64,000 bases of DNA from Chryseobacterium gleum (GCF_900636535.1 NZ_LR134289.1:2666001-2730000), one strand, 5' to 3'; shown: positions 8,039 through 16,790, numbered from the stretch's first letter. The notes: generated from the letters alone by a model not told the origin. Program-made: numbers and translations.

Positions 8039-8066
8039 CAAATATATCTCTAAAAAAGGAAATAAA
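8039..8066 (-). promoter_or_regulatory. Predicted promoter of the peptide cluster
   Basis: On the minus strand, TATATTTG (8046 to 8039) fits the Bacteroidota -7 consensus TAnnTTTG. A TTT at 8066-8064, 17 bases upstream, is a weak -33. Transcription would start about 50 bases before peptide C. Confidence 0.45.
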
Positions 8067-8084
8067 TTTTATAGTATTAAAAAG

Positions 8085-8114
8085 TTGGCCGTTTCAAAAT
8101 AATTTGTACATTTG
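8085..8114 (+). promoter_or_regulatory. Threonine operon promoter
   Basis: TTG (8085-8087), a spacer of exactly 19 bases and TACATTTG (8107-8114) match the Bacteroidota consensus TTG-N19-TAnnTTTG very well. The expected start point, a few bases after 8114, lies almost at the leader peptide ATG (8125), so the leader mRNA would have a very short or no 5' UTR. Confidence 0.75.
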
Positions 8115-8124
8115 TTCCGTTACA

Positions 8125-8226
8125 ATGAATTTATTAAGAAACATATCTGATATTTCTGCCCTGAAATCGCTTATTTCAGGCATATCTTCTGTTTCTACAT
8201 TCACAACTACAACAACTACCCCATAA
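8125..8226 (+). CDS. Threonine operon leader peptide
   Basis: This is a 33-codon ORF just after the promoter and about 90 bp before thrA. It encodes MNLLRNISDISALKSLISGI, then SSVSTF, then six Thr in a row and a final Pro. Seven of the last nine residues are Thr, and four Ile occur earlier. The composition, position and following hairpins parallel the thrL attenuator peptide of enterobacteria, although the sequence is unrelated. By analogy, slow translation of the Thr codons (8197-8220) when charged tRNA-Thr is scarce would report the need for threonine synthesis. Translation itself is inferred. Confidence 0.75.
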   Translation: MNLLRNISDISALKSLISGISSVSTFTTTTTTP

Positions 8227-8297
8227 CGGGGTAAATTTTCACATATTATTTCCGGTACCCGTACTCTTTTTTCAAAGAGTAACTACTTCTTTTTATC
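8160..8297 (+). promoter_or_regulatory. Putative transcription attenuator of the thr operon
   Basis: Three hairpins follow one another. Hairpin 1 lies inside the leader gene: CCTGAAAT (8160-8167) with ATTTCAGG (8173-8180). Hairpin 2 is TACCCC (8217-8222) with GGGGTA (8228-8233), overlapping the last Thr codons and the stop. Hairpin 3 is TACTCTTT (8262-8269) with AAAGAGTA (8274-8281), followed by a T-rich stretch and so terminator-like. The GGGTA arm of hairpin 2 can instead pair with TACCC at 8256-8260, which gives a possible switch. A ribosome stalled on the Thr codons would cover the left arm of hairpin 2. The structure is predicted by eye. Confidence 0.6.
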
Positions 8298-8317
8298 CAA
8301 CTTCAAATAAATAATTG

Positions 8318-10765
8318 ATGAAAGTTTTAAAATTCGGCGGAACATCAGTCGCTCATTCTCAAAATATCTTACTGGTGGAAAAAATCATAAAAAGTGAATC
8401 TGTAAAAAACAGAGTTGTCGTAATTGTATCAGCGCTTCATGGTGTTACAGATCAATTGATCAAAGCAGCTGAAAATGCTTCTGTAAAAGATGAAAAGTAT
8501 ATTCAGATCATTCAAAACCTTGAGGAAAAACATATTAACTTAGTGAAAGAACTTTTTCCTATTGCAGAACAAAGTTCATGGCTGAGTTTTGTGAAGAAAC
8601 ATTTTAATGATATTGAAGACCTTTGTAACGGAATCTCTGTTCTTGGTGAGCTTACCTGCAGAATCAAAGATAAAATTGCTTCTTACGGAGAATTTCTGTC
8701 TTCCAAAATTATTACCGCAAGACTACAGCATCAAGAACTGGACTGTGTGTGGATGAATTCCGCAGACCTTATCAGAACAGACAGTAATTTCACTCATGCC
8801 AAAGTAGATTTGGGTTGTACTGAAAAGAATATTGTCAGTTTTCTCAATGAAAATCAGAACCGTATCATTGTAGGCCCGGGTTTTATAGCCAGCGATGAAA
8901 AAAATAATGCGACAACACTGGGAAGGGGCGGTTCAGATTACACAGCTTCTATCATTGCAGCTTCTGTTCATGCGGAAGAGCTTCAGATATGGACTGACGT
9001 CAGCGGAATGATGACTGCAGATCCCCGTCTTGCTTCCAATGCCAAGCCTATTTCAGAAATATCTTATCATGAAGCAATGGAGCTGTCCCACTTTGGAGCA
9101 AAAGTGCTTTATCCACCTTCCATTCAGCCTGTTATGGTTAAAAATATTGATCTGATCATCAAAAACACGTTTGATCCTGATGCTCAGGGAACTTTAATTT
9201 CTCATCAGCTTAAATCTTTTGAGAATGAAAGGCAGGTTGCGGTAGGAATTTCAAATATGAACCATATTGCCCTGCTTACCCTGGAAGGCAGCGGAATGGT
9301 TGGAATTCCCGGTATTTCGGCAAAATTATTCCAATGCTTAAGTCAGGAAAAAATAAATATAATTCTGATTACCCAAGGATCTTCAGAACATTCCATTACT
9401 GTCGCCATTGAAGAAAAAGATGCTTTACGGGCTGAATATTCAATCAACAGTTCCTTTGCTGATGATATCAACCTGAAAAGAGTTTTTCCTGTAAAAATTG
9501 AGACCGGTCTTTCCATTGTGGCTTTAGTAGGAGAAAATATGAAAAGCAGAAGCGGAGTCAGCGCAAAGATGTTTGGATGTCTCGGAAATAACGGCATCAA
9601 TATAAGGGCTATTGCACAGGGATCCTCTGAAAGAAATATCAGTATTGTCATTTCAGAAAAAGACAGTAAAAAAGCGGTGAATGTACTTCATGAAGAATTC
9701 TTTGAATCTGAAATCAAGCAGATCCATCTTTATATCTGCGGAACAGGGAATGTAGGTTCAAAACTGGTCCAGCAAATTTATAATCAGAATGATTATTTAA
9801 AGGAAAATTTTTTAATCAATCTGAGAATTGCAGGAATTTCCAACAGTCAACATATGCTATTTGCGGATCAGGGGATATCTGAAGAAAATTACCTTACCTG
9901 GGATCAGCAGGGACAAAAAGCTTCTGCCGGAAAATTTGCTGAAGAAATCATCCGCAGGAATCTGAGGAACTCTGTTTTTGTTGATGTAACGGCAAGTGCT
10001 GATGTTCCGGAAATTTATGAAAGTTTACTGAAGAGAAGTGTGAATATTGTTGCCTGTAATAAAATTGCAGCTTCTTCAGATTTTAAACAATATAAAACAT
10101 TAAAAGACACTGCAAGAAATCACAACTGCAATTTTTATTTTGAAACCAATGTAGGTGCCGGGCTTCCGGTTATAGGAACCATTAACGACCTGATCAAAAG
10201 CGGAGATAAAATCCAATCTATTAAAGCTGTATTAAGTGGAACATTGAATTTTGTCTTTAATGAGTATGACGGCAGCAGAACATTTTCTGAAGTGGTAGCA
10301 CAGGCTCAGAAGGAAGGATACACAGAACCGGATCCGAGACTTGATCTTTCCGGAAAGGATGTGGCAAGAAAAATTTTAATTCTGGCAAGAGAGGCAGGAT
10401 ATCCGCTTCAGTTTGAAGAAATTGAAAATATCAGTTTTCTACCGGAAGAATGCATGGAGGGAAGTGTTGATAATTTTTATGAAAAGCTTACAACGTATGA
10501 AGATCATTTTAAAAACTTACTAAATAACGCCAAAAACGAAGGTAAAATACTAAAATATGTTGCAGAGTTTGAAGATGGAAAAGCTAAGGTGGGATTACAG
10601 CATATTGCTCCCGAAAGTGATCTGTTTCATCTTTATGGTAAAGATAATATTGTCATTTTCAAAACCTTGAGATATTCTGAACAACCATTGGTTGTAAAAG
10701 GAGCAGGTGCCGGAGCTGATGTAACAGCAAGCGGAGTTTTTGCAGATATAATCCGTTCTATTTAA
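8318..10765 (+). CDS. thrA: Bifunctional aspartate kinase / homoserine dehydrogenase I
   Basis: The enzyme catalyses the first and third steps from aspartate to threonine and methionine. The 815 residues give two domains. The N-terminal aspartokinase (KFGGTSVA at 3-10, GRGGSDYTA near 210) is followed by paired ACT regulatory domains (about 310-455), where threonine would bind for feedback inhibition. The C-terminal homoserine dehydrogenase runs from about 465, with nucleotide-binding GTGNVGSK and the catalytic region GLPVIGTINDLI and GYTEPDPRLDLSGKDVARK. I chose the ATG at 8318 over the TTG just before it. It is first in thrABC and lies behind the putative attenuator. Confidence 0.96.
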   Translation: MKVLKFGGTSVAHSQNILLVEKIIKSESVKNRVVVIVSALHGVTDQLIKAAENASVKDEKYIQIIQNLEEKHINLVKELFPIAEQSSWLSFVKKHFNDIEDLCNGISVLGELTCRIKDKIASYGEFLSSKIITARLQHQELDCVWMNSADLIRTDSNFTHAKVDLGCTEKNIVSFLNENQNRIIVGPGFIASDEKNNATTLGRGGSDYTASIIAASVHAEELQIWTDVSGMMTADPRLASNAKPISEISYHEAMELSHFGAKVLYPPSIQPVMVKNIDLIIKNTFDPDAQGTLISHQLKSFENERQVAVGISNMNHIALLTLEGSGMVGIPGISAKLFQCLSQEKINIILITQGSSEHSITVAIEEKDALRAEYSINSSFADDINLKRVFPVKIETGLSIVALVGENMKSRSGVSAKMFGCLGNNGINIRAIAQGSSERNISIVISEKDSKKAVNVLHEEFFESEIKQIHLYICGTGNVGSKLVQQIYNQNDYLKENFLINLRIAGISNSQHMLFADQGISEENYLTWDQQGQKASAGKFAEEIIRRNLRNSVFVDVTASADVPEIYESLLKRSVNIVACNKIAASSDFKQYKTLKDTARNHNCNFYFETNVGAGLPVIGTINDLIKSGDKIQSIKAVLSGTLNFVFNEYDGSRTFSEVVAQAQKEGYTEPDPRLDLSGKDVARKILILAREAGYPLQFEEIENISFLPEECMEGSVDNFYEKLTTYEDHFKNLLNNAKNEGKILKYVAEFEDGKAKVGLQHIAPESDLFHLYGKDNIVIFKTLRYSEQPLVVKGAGAGADVTASGVFADIIRSI

Positions 10766-10774
10766 AATAATACT

Positions 10775-11701
10775 ATGAAAAAAATAAAATTAAAAGTGCC
10801 GGCTACTGTTGCCAATCTGGTTTGCGGATTCGATATTCTTGGAATGGCCGTACATGAACCTTATGATGAGATGGAATTCAGACTGCTGGACACTCCGGAC
10901 ATTATCATAAAACATACCGACGCTTTCGGACTTCCTGAAGAGCCTTCCGGAAATGTTGCGGGAATCGTACTATTAAAAATCCAGGAATATTTTAATCTGA
11001 AAACAGGTTTCGAAGTAATCATCCATAAACACATCAAGCCTGGAAGCGGGCTCGGCTCCAGTGCGGCAAGTGCCGCCGGAGCTGCCTTTGGGGCCAATCT
11101 ACTATTAGGAAACAAGTTAACAAAGGAAGAAATGGTTCATTTTGCCATGTTTGGAGAAGAACTCGCTTCAGGTGTACGACATGCAGATAATATTGCACCC
11201 TGTATTTATGGAGGAATTACCCTGGTAAAATCAACAAACCCGATTGATATTATTCCGCTGAACAGTCCTGATCTGTTTGTAACCGCTGTACATCCCCAGG
11301 TGGAAGTTAAAACTTCAGATGCCAGGCAGATTTTAAAGAAAAATATCACTTTAAAAAGTGCTGTTGAACAATGGGGAAATATAGCAGGACTGATAGCAGG
11401 AATTGAAAAAAACGATATCCCATTAATTGGACGAAGCCTCAATGATGTCATTGTAGAGCCAATCCGTAGTATTCTCATTCCGAAATTTGACCACATCAAA
11501 GAGATGAGTTTACAGCTAGGTGCTTTGGGAGGCGGTATTTCCGGTTCGGGGCCTTCCATTTTCATGCTGTCAGAAAAAAAAGAAACGGCAGAAAAAATGG
11601 CTCAGATGATGAAATCAGTCTATGATGAAATTGAAATAGAAAGTTTTGTATATGTCTCAAAAATAAATCCGGCAGGAATTCAAATCATTGAAGAAAAATA
11701 A
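10775..11701 (+). CDS. thrB: Homoserine kinase
   Basis: This GHMP-family kinase phosphorylates homoserine to O-phosphohomoserine, the substrate of threonine synthase. It has 308 residues, the family length. Visible motifs are the N-terminal KVPATVANLVCGFDILG, the phosphate-binding loop KPGSGLGSSAASAAGAA (about residues 89-105), and the C-terminal LGGGISGSGPSIF. It begins nine bases after the thrA stop and ends six bases before thrC, so it is part of a tight operon. Confidence 0.96.
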   Translation: MKKIKLKVPATVANLVCGFDILGMAVHEPYDEMEFRLLDTPDIIIKHTDAFGLPEEPSGNVAGIVLLKIQEYFNLKTGFEVIIHKHIKPGSGLGSSAASAAGAAFGANLLLGNKLTKEEMVHFAMFGEELASGVRHADNIAPCIYGGITLVKSTNPIDIIPLNSPDLFVTAVHPQVEVKTSDARQILKKNITLKSAVEQWGNIAGLIAGIEKNDIPLIGRSLNDVIVEPIRSILIPKFDHIKEMSLQLGALGGGISGSGPSIFMLSEKKETAEKMAQMMKSVYDEIEIESFVYVSKINPAGIQIIEEK

Positions 11702-11707
11702 AACAAA

Positions 11708-13012
11708 ATGAAATATTATAACTTAAAAGATTCTCTGGAAAAAATAAATTTCAAAGAAGCAACTATAAAAGGCCAGGGAAAAGAAAAAGGATTATTTTTC
11801 CCGGAAAGTATTCCTCAGCTTGACGAAGAATTTATCCGGAATCTTCATCAATATTCTGATGAAGAAATTGCATACAGATGTATGAAAGACTTTGTCGGAA
11901 ACGAGATTCCTTCAGAAATACTCAAACAAATTGTAGCGGAAACTGTCAGTTTTGAGATCCCATTGGTAAAAATCAGTGAGCAGATAGCCATTTTAGAATT
12001 GTTTCATGGGCCTACTCTTGCCTTTAAAGATATTGGAGCAAGATTTATGAGCCGCTGTCTGTCTTATTTTCTGAAAGATGAGCAGAAAAAAGTAACTGTT
12101 CTTGTAGCCACTTCCGGAGATACTGGAGGTGCCGTTGCCAATGGTTTTTATAAAATTCCACAAATCAACGTAGTCATTCTTTATCCTAAAAACAGGGTAA
12201 GTCGTGTTCAGGAAAAACAGTTGACAGCATTAGGAGAAAATATTTCTGCACTGGAAGTAAACGGAAGCTTTGATGACTGTCAGAACCTTGTTAAACAGGC
12301 GTTTTCAGACGAAGAAATCAATAATCAGTTATTTCTGACCTCTGCCAATTCTATCAATGTTGCCAGATGGCTTCCCCAGCAAATTTATTATTTAATTGCT
12401 TTAAAACAGTGGATTCAGCAGTATAAGGAACAGCCCGTAATCTGTGTACCCAGCGGAAACTTCGGAAATATCTGCGCCGGACTTCTGGCTCATTTCAGAG
12501 GGTTGCCTGCCAGCCATTTTATTGCTGCCTGTAATGCTAATCATGTCATTCCTGATTATTTTAAAACTCAGAATTACCAACCACAAAAAACTGTAGCTAC
12601 CCTATCCAATGCTATGGATGTAGGCAACCCAAGCAATTTTGTAAGAATTCTAGAGCTTTTCGGATACCAATTTGAAACCTTAAAAAATAAAATTTCTGCG
12701 TATTCCATTCATGATGACCAAACGATGAATACCATCACAGAAGTTTATCAGAAACATGGATATATTCTGGAACCCCACAGTGCCGTTGCCTATGCTGCCA
12801 TTACACAGTACCTGCAAGAAAATCCGGAACAAAAGGGATTTATCCTCGGGACAGCCCATCCGGTAAAATTCCCTGATGCGGTTGAAAAAGCGATACATAC
12901 CCGGATTGAAATACCGGCGTCGTTGAATGAGTTGATGAAAAAGGAGAAAAAAACTGTAGAAATAAATTCAGATTTTGAAGAATTAAGACGATTTTTGCTT
13001 CATAAAATCTGA
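11708..13012 (+). CDS. thrC: Threonine synthase
   Basis: This PLP enzyme converts O-phosphohomoserine to threonine, the last step of the pathway. It has 434 residues. The PLP-lysine region is GPTLAFKDIGARFM (about residues 97-110), followed by the phosphate/substrate loop ATSGDTGGAVA and a SANSINVARW segment. Later come VPSGNFGNICAG and MDVGNPSNF, typical of the shorter bacterial class. It is the third gene of thrABC; folB begins four bases after its stop. Confidence 0.96.
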   Translation: MKYYNLKDSLEKINFKEATIKGQGKEKGLFFPESIPQLDEEFIRNLHQYSDEEIAYRCMKDFVGNEIPSEILKQIVAETVSFEIPLVKISEQIAILELFHGPTLAFKDIGARFMSRCLSYFLKDEQKKVTVLVATSGDTGGAVANGFYKIPQINVVILYPKNRVSRVQEKQLTALGENISALEVNGSFDDCQNLVKQAFSDEEINNQLFLTSANSINVARWLPQQIYYLIALKQWIQQYKEQPVICVPSGNFGNICAGLLAHFRGLPASHFIAACNANHVIPDYFKTQNYQPQKTVATLSNAMDVGNPSNFVRILELFGYQFETLKNKISAYSIHDDQTMNTITEVYQKHGYILEPHSAVAYAAITQYLQENPEQKGFILGTAHPVKFPDAVEKAIHTRIEIPASLNELMKKEKKTVEINSDFEELRRFLLHKI

Positions 13013-13016
13013 AACA

Positions 13017-13385
13017 ATGAGCAAAATATATCTTGAAGATGTAAAAATATATGCGTACCATGGTGTACTTCCGGAAGAAAATATTATCGGAACGTATTAT
13101 ATTCTGAACGTAGAACTTCATACCGATCTGTGGAAAGCAGCAGAATCCGATGATCTGCATGACACTATAAGCTATGCCGACATCAATGACATCCTTCACA
13201 GCGAAATGAAAATAAAATCCAGATTACTGGAACATGTAGCCGGAAGAATGATTACAAAAATTCACAGCAGCTTTCCACAGGTTGATTATATTAAATTAAA
13301 AATCACCAAAACAGCACCTCCTATGCAGGGAGAAATGAAAGGGGCAAGCATTGAGCTGGAAAAGAGTTTTAAACCGGAAAATTAA
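13017..13385 (+). CDS. folB: Dihydroneopterin aldolase
   Basis: The enzyme splits dihydroneopterin to 6-hydroxymethyl-dihydropterin and glycolaldehyde in folate synthesis. The 122 residues match the compact family fold. Motifs are IYLEDVKIYAYHGVLPEEN with the conserved His-Gly and Glu, then a middle SYADIND segment, LLEHVAGRM with the second conserved Glu, and a C-terminal VKITK-type strand (IKLKITKTAPPM). It lies four bases after thrC and is probably co-transcribed with it, although its pathway is unrelated. Confidence 0.93.
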   Translation: MSKIYLEDVKIYAYHGVLPEENIIGTYYILNVELHTDLWKAAESDDLHDTISYADINDILHSEMKIKSRLLEHVAGRMITKIHSSFPQVDYIKLKITKTAPPMQGEMKGASIELEKSFKPEN

Positions 13386-13421
13386 AATTCTTATTTTCGT
13401 TGATTAAAAAAAACATACAAA

Positions 13422-14786
13422 TTGAAATTTTTCAAAATATTATTTTTAGTAACATGGATCAGCGCTTTTGGTCAGACAGGCGTTGATAACCAGTTGGCGG
13501 CTTACAACTTTCCAAAGATAAAGTCCAGTATCACAATGCCTGTGACCATCCCTCTTTCTGAGTTGAGCAATATGATCAATGCTTCTGTGAAAGATCTTGT
13601 TTATCAGGATGACTCTTATACAGACAATAATAATGATCAGTTTAAGGTAAAAGTCTGGAAAACAAGACCTATCCGCCTGGTAGGTGGAACAAACCAGAAT
13701 TTACTGATTGAGGTTCCTTTAAAAATATGGGCAGAAAAAGGAATTGGTACATTAGGAGTATACACGTATCAGAATACCACTTTTGAAACGGTAATGTCTT
13801 TCAATACAACAGTTACTTTTAAAAATAACTGGACCATTACTACAAACACCCGTCCCAATGGCTTCAGATGGGTAACCAAACCTGTTCTTGATTATGGAAG
13901 AATACAGATTCCTATTACCCCTCTGGTTGAAAAAAGCTTAAAAGAGCAACAGGAGAAATTCTGCAAAACAATAGATCAGCAAATGGCAACACAACTGAAC
14001 TTCCAGCAATACGCCCTAATGGCCTGGAATACTTTTCTGCAGCCTTTCAATATCTCTGAAGAATACAATACATGGCTGAAAGTAAGCCCGGTAGGAGTTA
14101 ATATTACCCCTCTGAAATTTTATGGAAATCAGATCAACGCTACGCTTGGTGTTGATATCTATTCCGAAACTTTCACCGGAAGTAAACCGGCTGCCTCTTC
14201 CCCGGTAACCAGCGTTGCCAATTTTAATACAACACCTGCTGTTGCAGATAAGTTTATCTTGCAGACCACAGCCAATATTCCTTTTACAGAAGCAAGTAAT
14301 ATGGCCAGAAAAACTTTCCTGAACAAAGAATTTGACGTACGTGATTCTAAAGTAAAAGTAACGGACATCAGAGTTTATGGTGTAGATAACAGAGTGGTCA
14401 TTGAAGCTCAAACAGATGGCTACATAAAAGGAACGTCCATTATTTCAGGAATTCCGGTGTATGATGAAACGAAAAGAAAAATTGTTTTATCAGAAACGAA
14501 ATTTAAGCTGAAAACCAACAATATTCTGCAGAAAACGGCTTCTCTTCTGTTCCAGGGAAAAATTGTAAAAATGATTGAGGAAGAATATGGCATCCCAACC
14601 CAGGAATTGGAAGAAAATTCGAAAAAAAGTATCGAAGAAACCTTTAATAAGGAGTATTATAAAGGCTTAAAAATGAATGGCAAAGTTTTCAATCTTAAAC
14701 CTAGTAAAATTTTACTCAGCAATACAGGTATCACTGCCGTTATTGATACGAATGCTTCATTAAAACTCCTCGTCAACGGATTTTAA
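13422..14786 (+). CDS. DUF4403 family secreted protein
   Basis: This is a 454-residue protein with an N-terminal signal peptide (MKFFKILFLVTWISAFG) and the look of the DUF4403 family. It has two similar halves, each with a strand-rich segment beginning IPLSELSNMINAS or IPFTEASNMARKTF. It is rich in beta-strand and lacks membrane segments, so it is probably periplasmic or attached to the outer membrane. The family resembles lipid-binding (SMP/BPI-like) folds; this is general knowledge and a weak guide to function. The start is TTG at 13422, as no ATG would keep the signal peptide. It follows folB by 36 bp. Confidence 0.8.
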   Translation: MKFFKILFLVTWISAFGQTGVDNQLAAYNFPKIKSSITMPVTIPLSELSNMINASVKDLVYQDDSYTDNNNDQFKVKVWKTRPIRLVGGTNQNLLIEVPLKIWAEKGIGTLGVYTYQNTTFETVMSFNTTVTFKNNWTITTNTRPNGFRWVTKPVLDYGRIQIPITPLVEKSLKEQQEKFCKTIDQQMATQLNFQQYALMAWNTFLQPFNISEEYNTWLKVSPVGVNITPLKFYGNQINATLGVDIYSETFTGSKPAASSPVTSVANFNTTPAVADKFILQTTANIPFTEASNMARKTFLNKEFDVRDSKVKVTDIRVYGVDNRVVIEAQTDGYIKGTSIISGIPVYDETKRKIVLSETKFKLKTNNILQKTASLLFQGKIVKMIEEEYGIPTQELEENSKKSIEETFNKEYYKGLKMNGKVFNLKPSKILLSNTGITAVIDTNASLKLLVNGF

Positions 14787-14819
14787 AATTTCAAAAAACT
14801 AAAAACTAATAACATTAAC

Positions 14820-15326
14820 ATGAGAAAATATTTAATTGTTGTTGATAGACATAAAGCGTCTACCGGTACAAGATTTCTTAATTATTTTCTGGATAGGATC
14901 TTTATTCAGTTTATATTTTACACATTCTTCTTCGCCTTTACATTGTTTTATACTATTGTTTTTGGAGAAGTGATTTATGAAGAAGATCTTGATAATGATA
15001 CAAGTGTGGCCATTTCCATTATTATTTCTTACTTTTTTGTCTATTTCTCCTATTTCTTTTTCATGGAATATTATTTGGGAAAGACCGTTGCAAAATATAT
15101 TACCGGAACAAAAGTCATCAGTATAGATGGAAATCCTCCCACACCATTACAAATAGTAGGGCGTATTTTTTACCGAATGGTGCCTTTCAATTCTCTTTCT
15201 TTTTTCGGAGAAAACGGCTGGCACGATAAATGGAGTGAAACAAGAGTAATTAACATAAAAAATTATCAGGCTGAAATTCAAGCAAAAAGAGAAATTGAGG
15301 ATCTTGGAAAGAAAGAAATTGCTTAA
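14820..15326 (+). CDS. RDD family membrane protein
   Basis: This 168-residue integral membrane protein of the RDD family has three hydrophobic segments (about residues 28-55, 65-85 and a re-entrant stretch near 100-115). The defining charged positions are recognisable: STGTRFLNYFLDR at the start, and the GKTVAKYITGTKVIS segment with the following GRIFYRMVPF. The role of RDD proteins is mostly unknown; some are linked to ion or solute transport. It lies 33 bp after the DUF4403 gene. Confidence 0.85.
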   Translation: MRKYLIVVDRHKASTGTRFLNYFLDRIFIQFIFYTFFFAFTLFYTIVFGEVIYEEDLDNDTSVAISIIISYFFVYFSYFFFMEYYLGKTVAKYITGTKVISIDGNPPTPLQIVGRIFYRMVPFNSLSFFGENGWHDKWSETRVINIKNYQAEIQAKREIEDLGKKEIA

Positions 15327-15331
15327 AAGCT

Positions 15332-15361
15332 TTTGTGCATAAAGAAATTTTACTATATTTG
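15332..15361 (+). promoter_or_regulatory. tRNA-Cys promoter
   Basis: TTTG (15332-15335), an 18-base spacer and TATATTTG (15354-15361) give a near-consensus Bacteroidota promoter 22 bases ahead of the tRNA. Confidence 0.7.
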
Positions 15362-15383
15362 CACACCTGAAAATGGTAAAAAT

Positions 15384-15454
15384 GGTACTTTGGCCGAGCG
15401 GCTAGGCAGTGGTCTGCAACACCATCTACAGCGGTTCGAATCCGCTAGGTACCT
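15384..15454 (+). tRNA. tRNA-Cys (GCA)
   Basis: The cloverleaf folds by eye. The acceptor GGTACTT pairs with AGGTACC. A short D arm (GCC/GGC) follows, then the anticodon stem GTGGT/ACCAT with loop CTGCAAC (anticodon GCA) and the T arm AGCGG-TTCGAAT-CCGCT. The discriminator base is T at 15454, the expected U73 identity element for Cys. CCA is not encoded, as usual in this phylum. It has its own promoter and terminator, so it is a single-gene unit. Confidence 0.93.
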
Positions 15455-15460
15455 CAGAAA

Positions 15461-15489
15461 AAACCTCTAAGTTATTTAGAGGTTTTTTT
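15461..15489 (+). terminator. Terminator after tRNA-Cys
   Basis: AAACCTCTAA (15461-15470) pairs perfectly with TTAGAGGTTT (15476-15485) around a 5-base loop, then T-rich. It begins seven bases after the tRNA. Confidence 0.9.
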
Positions 15490-15537
15490 GTTTTCGTCAT
15501 TTTAATATTTAACTCTATTTTTCCCAACAAAACTACT

Positions 15538-15981
15538 ATGAAAAAGTTAATCCTCTTCTTTCTGATTTCTTTTGTCTTGGCAGTTCTTAATGGGTATTTT
15601 TTCAATTATATTAATGACACCTACTTACATTTTGATGTCAATTACAATAAGTCTCAAAATATCTCAAAAAATGAATTAAACTTTATTGCCATATTCATTG
15701 CCCCACTTATTGAAACTTTTATATTTCAGTATCTCCCCTATTTGATTTTAAGCAAATGGATAAGGCTCGACAATAAAGCATTTTGCATCCTTATTATGAG
15801 TACCATTTTCGCATCAATGCATTATTATAACTGGCTCTACATCGTAATGACATTCTTTGGAGGCATTATTTTAAATAACTTTTATATTTATTACCATAAA
15901 CACATTCCTAAATACAGTTTTGTTCTAACGGTACTCTTCCACGCATTATTCAATCTTTATGGCTTTTTATTTATAATGTGA
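15538..15981 (+). CDS. CPBP-like intramembrane protease family protein
   Basis: This 147-residue protein has four to five hydrophobic helices. The start is ATG at 15538, after the tRNA terminator; the open frame reaching back into the tRNA is not coding. CPBP (Abi/CAAX protease-like) landmarks are present: APLIETFIFQYLPYL in place of the usual EExxxR motif, FASMHYYNW (FxxxH) and LFHALFNLYG (HxxxN). The second Glu and the Arg of motif 1 are changed to Thr and Gln, so catalytic activity is uncertain. Its substrate is unknown and there is no linked peptide gene. Confidence 0.65.
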   Translation: MKKLILFFLISFVLAVLNGYFFNYINDTYLHFDVNYNKSQNISKNELNFIAIFIAPLIETFIFQYLPYLILSKWIRLDNKAFCILIMSTIFASMHYYNWLYIVMTFFGGIILNNFYIYYHKHIPKYSFVLTVLFHALFNLYGFLFIM

Positions 15982-16530
15982 ATTTCCCTTATTATTCATA
16001 AAACAAGCTCCTCATTGATCCCGAAGAGCTTGGTAAATAATGCAAAAAGTAATGGTGGATAAAATTATCTTACCCAAAGATAAATGATTTACCAAGGTAC
16101 GTTTATGAGCAAGGTCATAATTAGGACAAAAAAAATCCCCGGAAATTCCGAGGATAAAAACTAATAACCATGAAAACTCAAATTAAACATGAGTTACATT
16201 TCTATATTGAAAAATCGTGCCAAGAATTTCAATTTTAAGAAAAAAAATTCATTTATTTACGAGGCACCATTTTTATCAATTCAGTATTTTAAACCAATTA
16301 TATTGATACTTTAAAAACAGCTTCATAATTACCTATAATAATTTCAGATAAATCTAACGCTCCCGCAAAAGTATTAAAAAAAAAATAATTTACATTTTAA
16401 TAAAATAAAATTTACATTCAGGACATAATTTTTTTCTAAAATAACTTGATCGGCCACAAAAAAATTTTAACTATCAAATTGGCACACTTTTGTTCTTTAA
16501 ATAAATGAACCCTCTTAAAATTAAATCATC
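15982..16530. other. AT-rich non-coding gap
   Basis: I see no credible gene here. There is a 10-bp inverted repeat (CTTGGTAAAT at 16029-16038 with ATTTACCAAG at 16087-16096) and a minus-strand terminator-like hairpin at 16128-16154. After the hairpin, an 18-codon ORF starts at 16170, which is too short to support. Confidence 0.5.
16128..16154 (-). terminator. Orphan minus-strand terminator hairpin 1
   Basis: Read on the minus strand, TCCTCGG pairs with CCGGGGA through one G-U pair and is followed by a run of eight T. On the plus strand the same position is a C-A mismatch with no T tract, so the minus orientation is favoured. No minus-strand gene is recognised just upstream. Confidence 0.6.
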
Positions 16531-16758
16531 ATGGCAGAAAAAATTTTTAATAAAGAAGATTTCACAAAAACCAATGAAAAAGAATATCAGTTGGAATATA
16601 CAATTGGTGAAATAGGAGAAGGAGTTAATCTTATTGTAGAAAAACTGACAGAACAAGGAAAATATGAAGTTGTTCAGGCGCCATTACGAAGATCTGATAA
16701 CAAAATCTATATTGTTTGGGATAGCCCCTTTGATGGCAGACTACTCTTTGATGTATAA
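16531..16758 (+). CDS. Small conserved-looking hypothetical protein
   Basis: This 75-residue soluble acidic protein was not recognised. It starts MAEKIFNKEDFTKTNEKEYQ, has a predicted strand-rich middle (YTIGEIGEGVNLIVEKL) and ends YIVWDSPFDGRLLFDV. It has no signal peptide, Cys or membrane segment. The ATG at 16531 follows a run of AT-rich DNA, and codon use looks normal for the window. It stands alone in a gene-poor region and is followed by hairpin 2 at 16771. Confidence 0.6.
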   Translation: MAEKIFNKEDFTKTNEKEYQLEYTIGEIGEGVNLIVEKLTEQGKYEVVQAPLRRSDNKIYIVWDSPFDGRLLFDV

Positions 16759-16764
16759 ATTAAA

Positions 16765-16790
16765 ATAAAAAGCCCCCAGAAATGGAGGCC
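16765..16790 (-). terminator. Orphan minus-strand terminator hairpin 2
   Basis: On the minus strand GCCTCCA pairs with TGGGGGC through one G-U pair and is followed by TTTTTA. On the plus strand the pair is a C-A mismatch. It lies just behind the 75-residue gene and would stop antisense transcription into it. Confidence 0.55.

Noticed and set aside
15409..15537. N-terminal extension of the CPBP-like gene into the tRNA
   Set aside because: The frame overlaps tRNA-Cys and its terminator; the ATG at 15538 after the terminator is the credible start.
16170..16226. 18-codon ORF after hairpin 1
   Set aside because: It is too short, with no conserved feature visible; nothing distinguishes it from chance.
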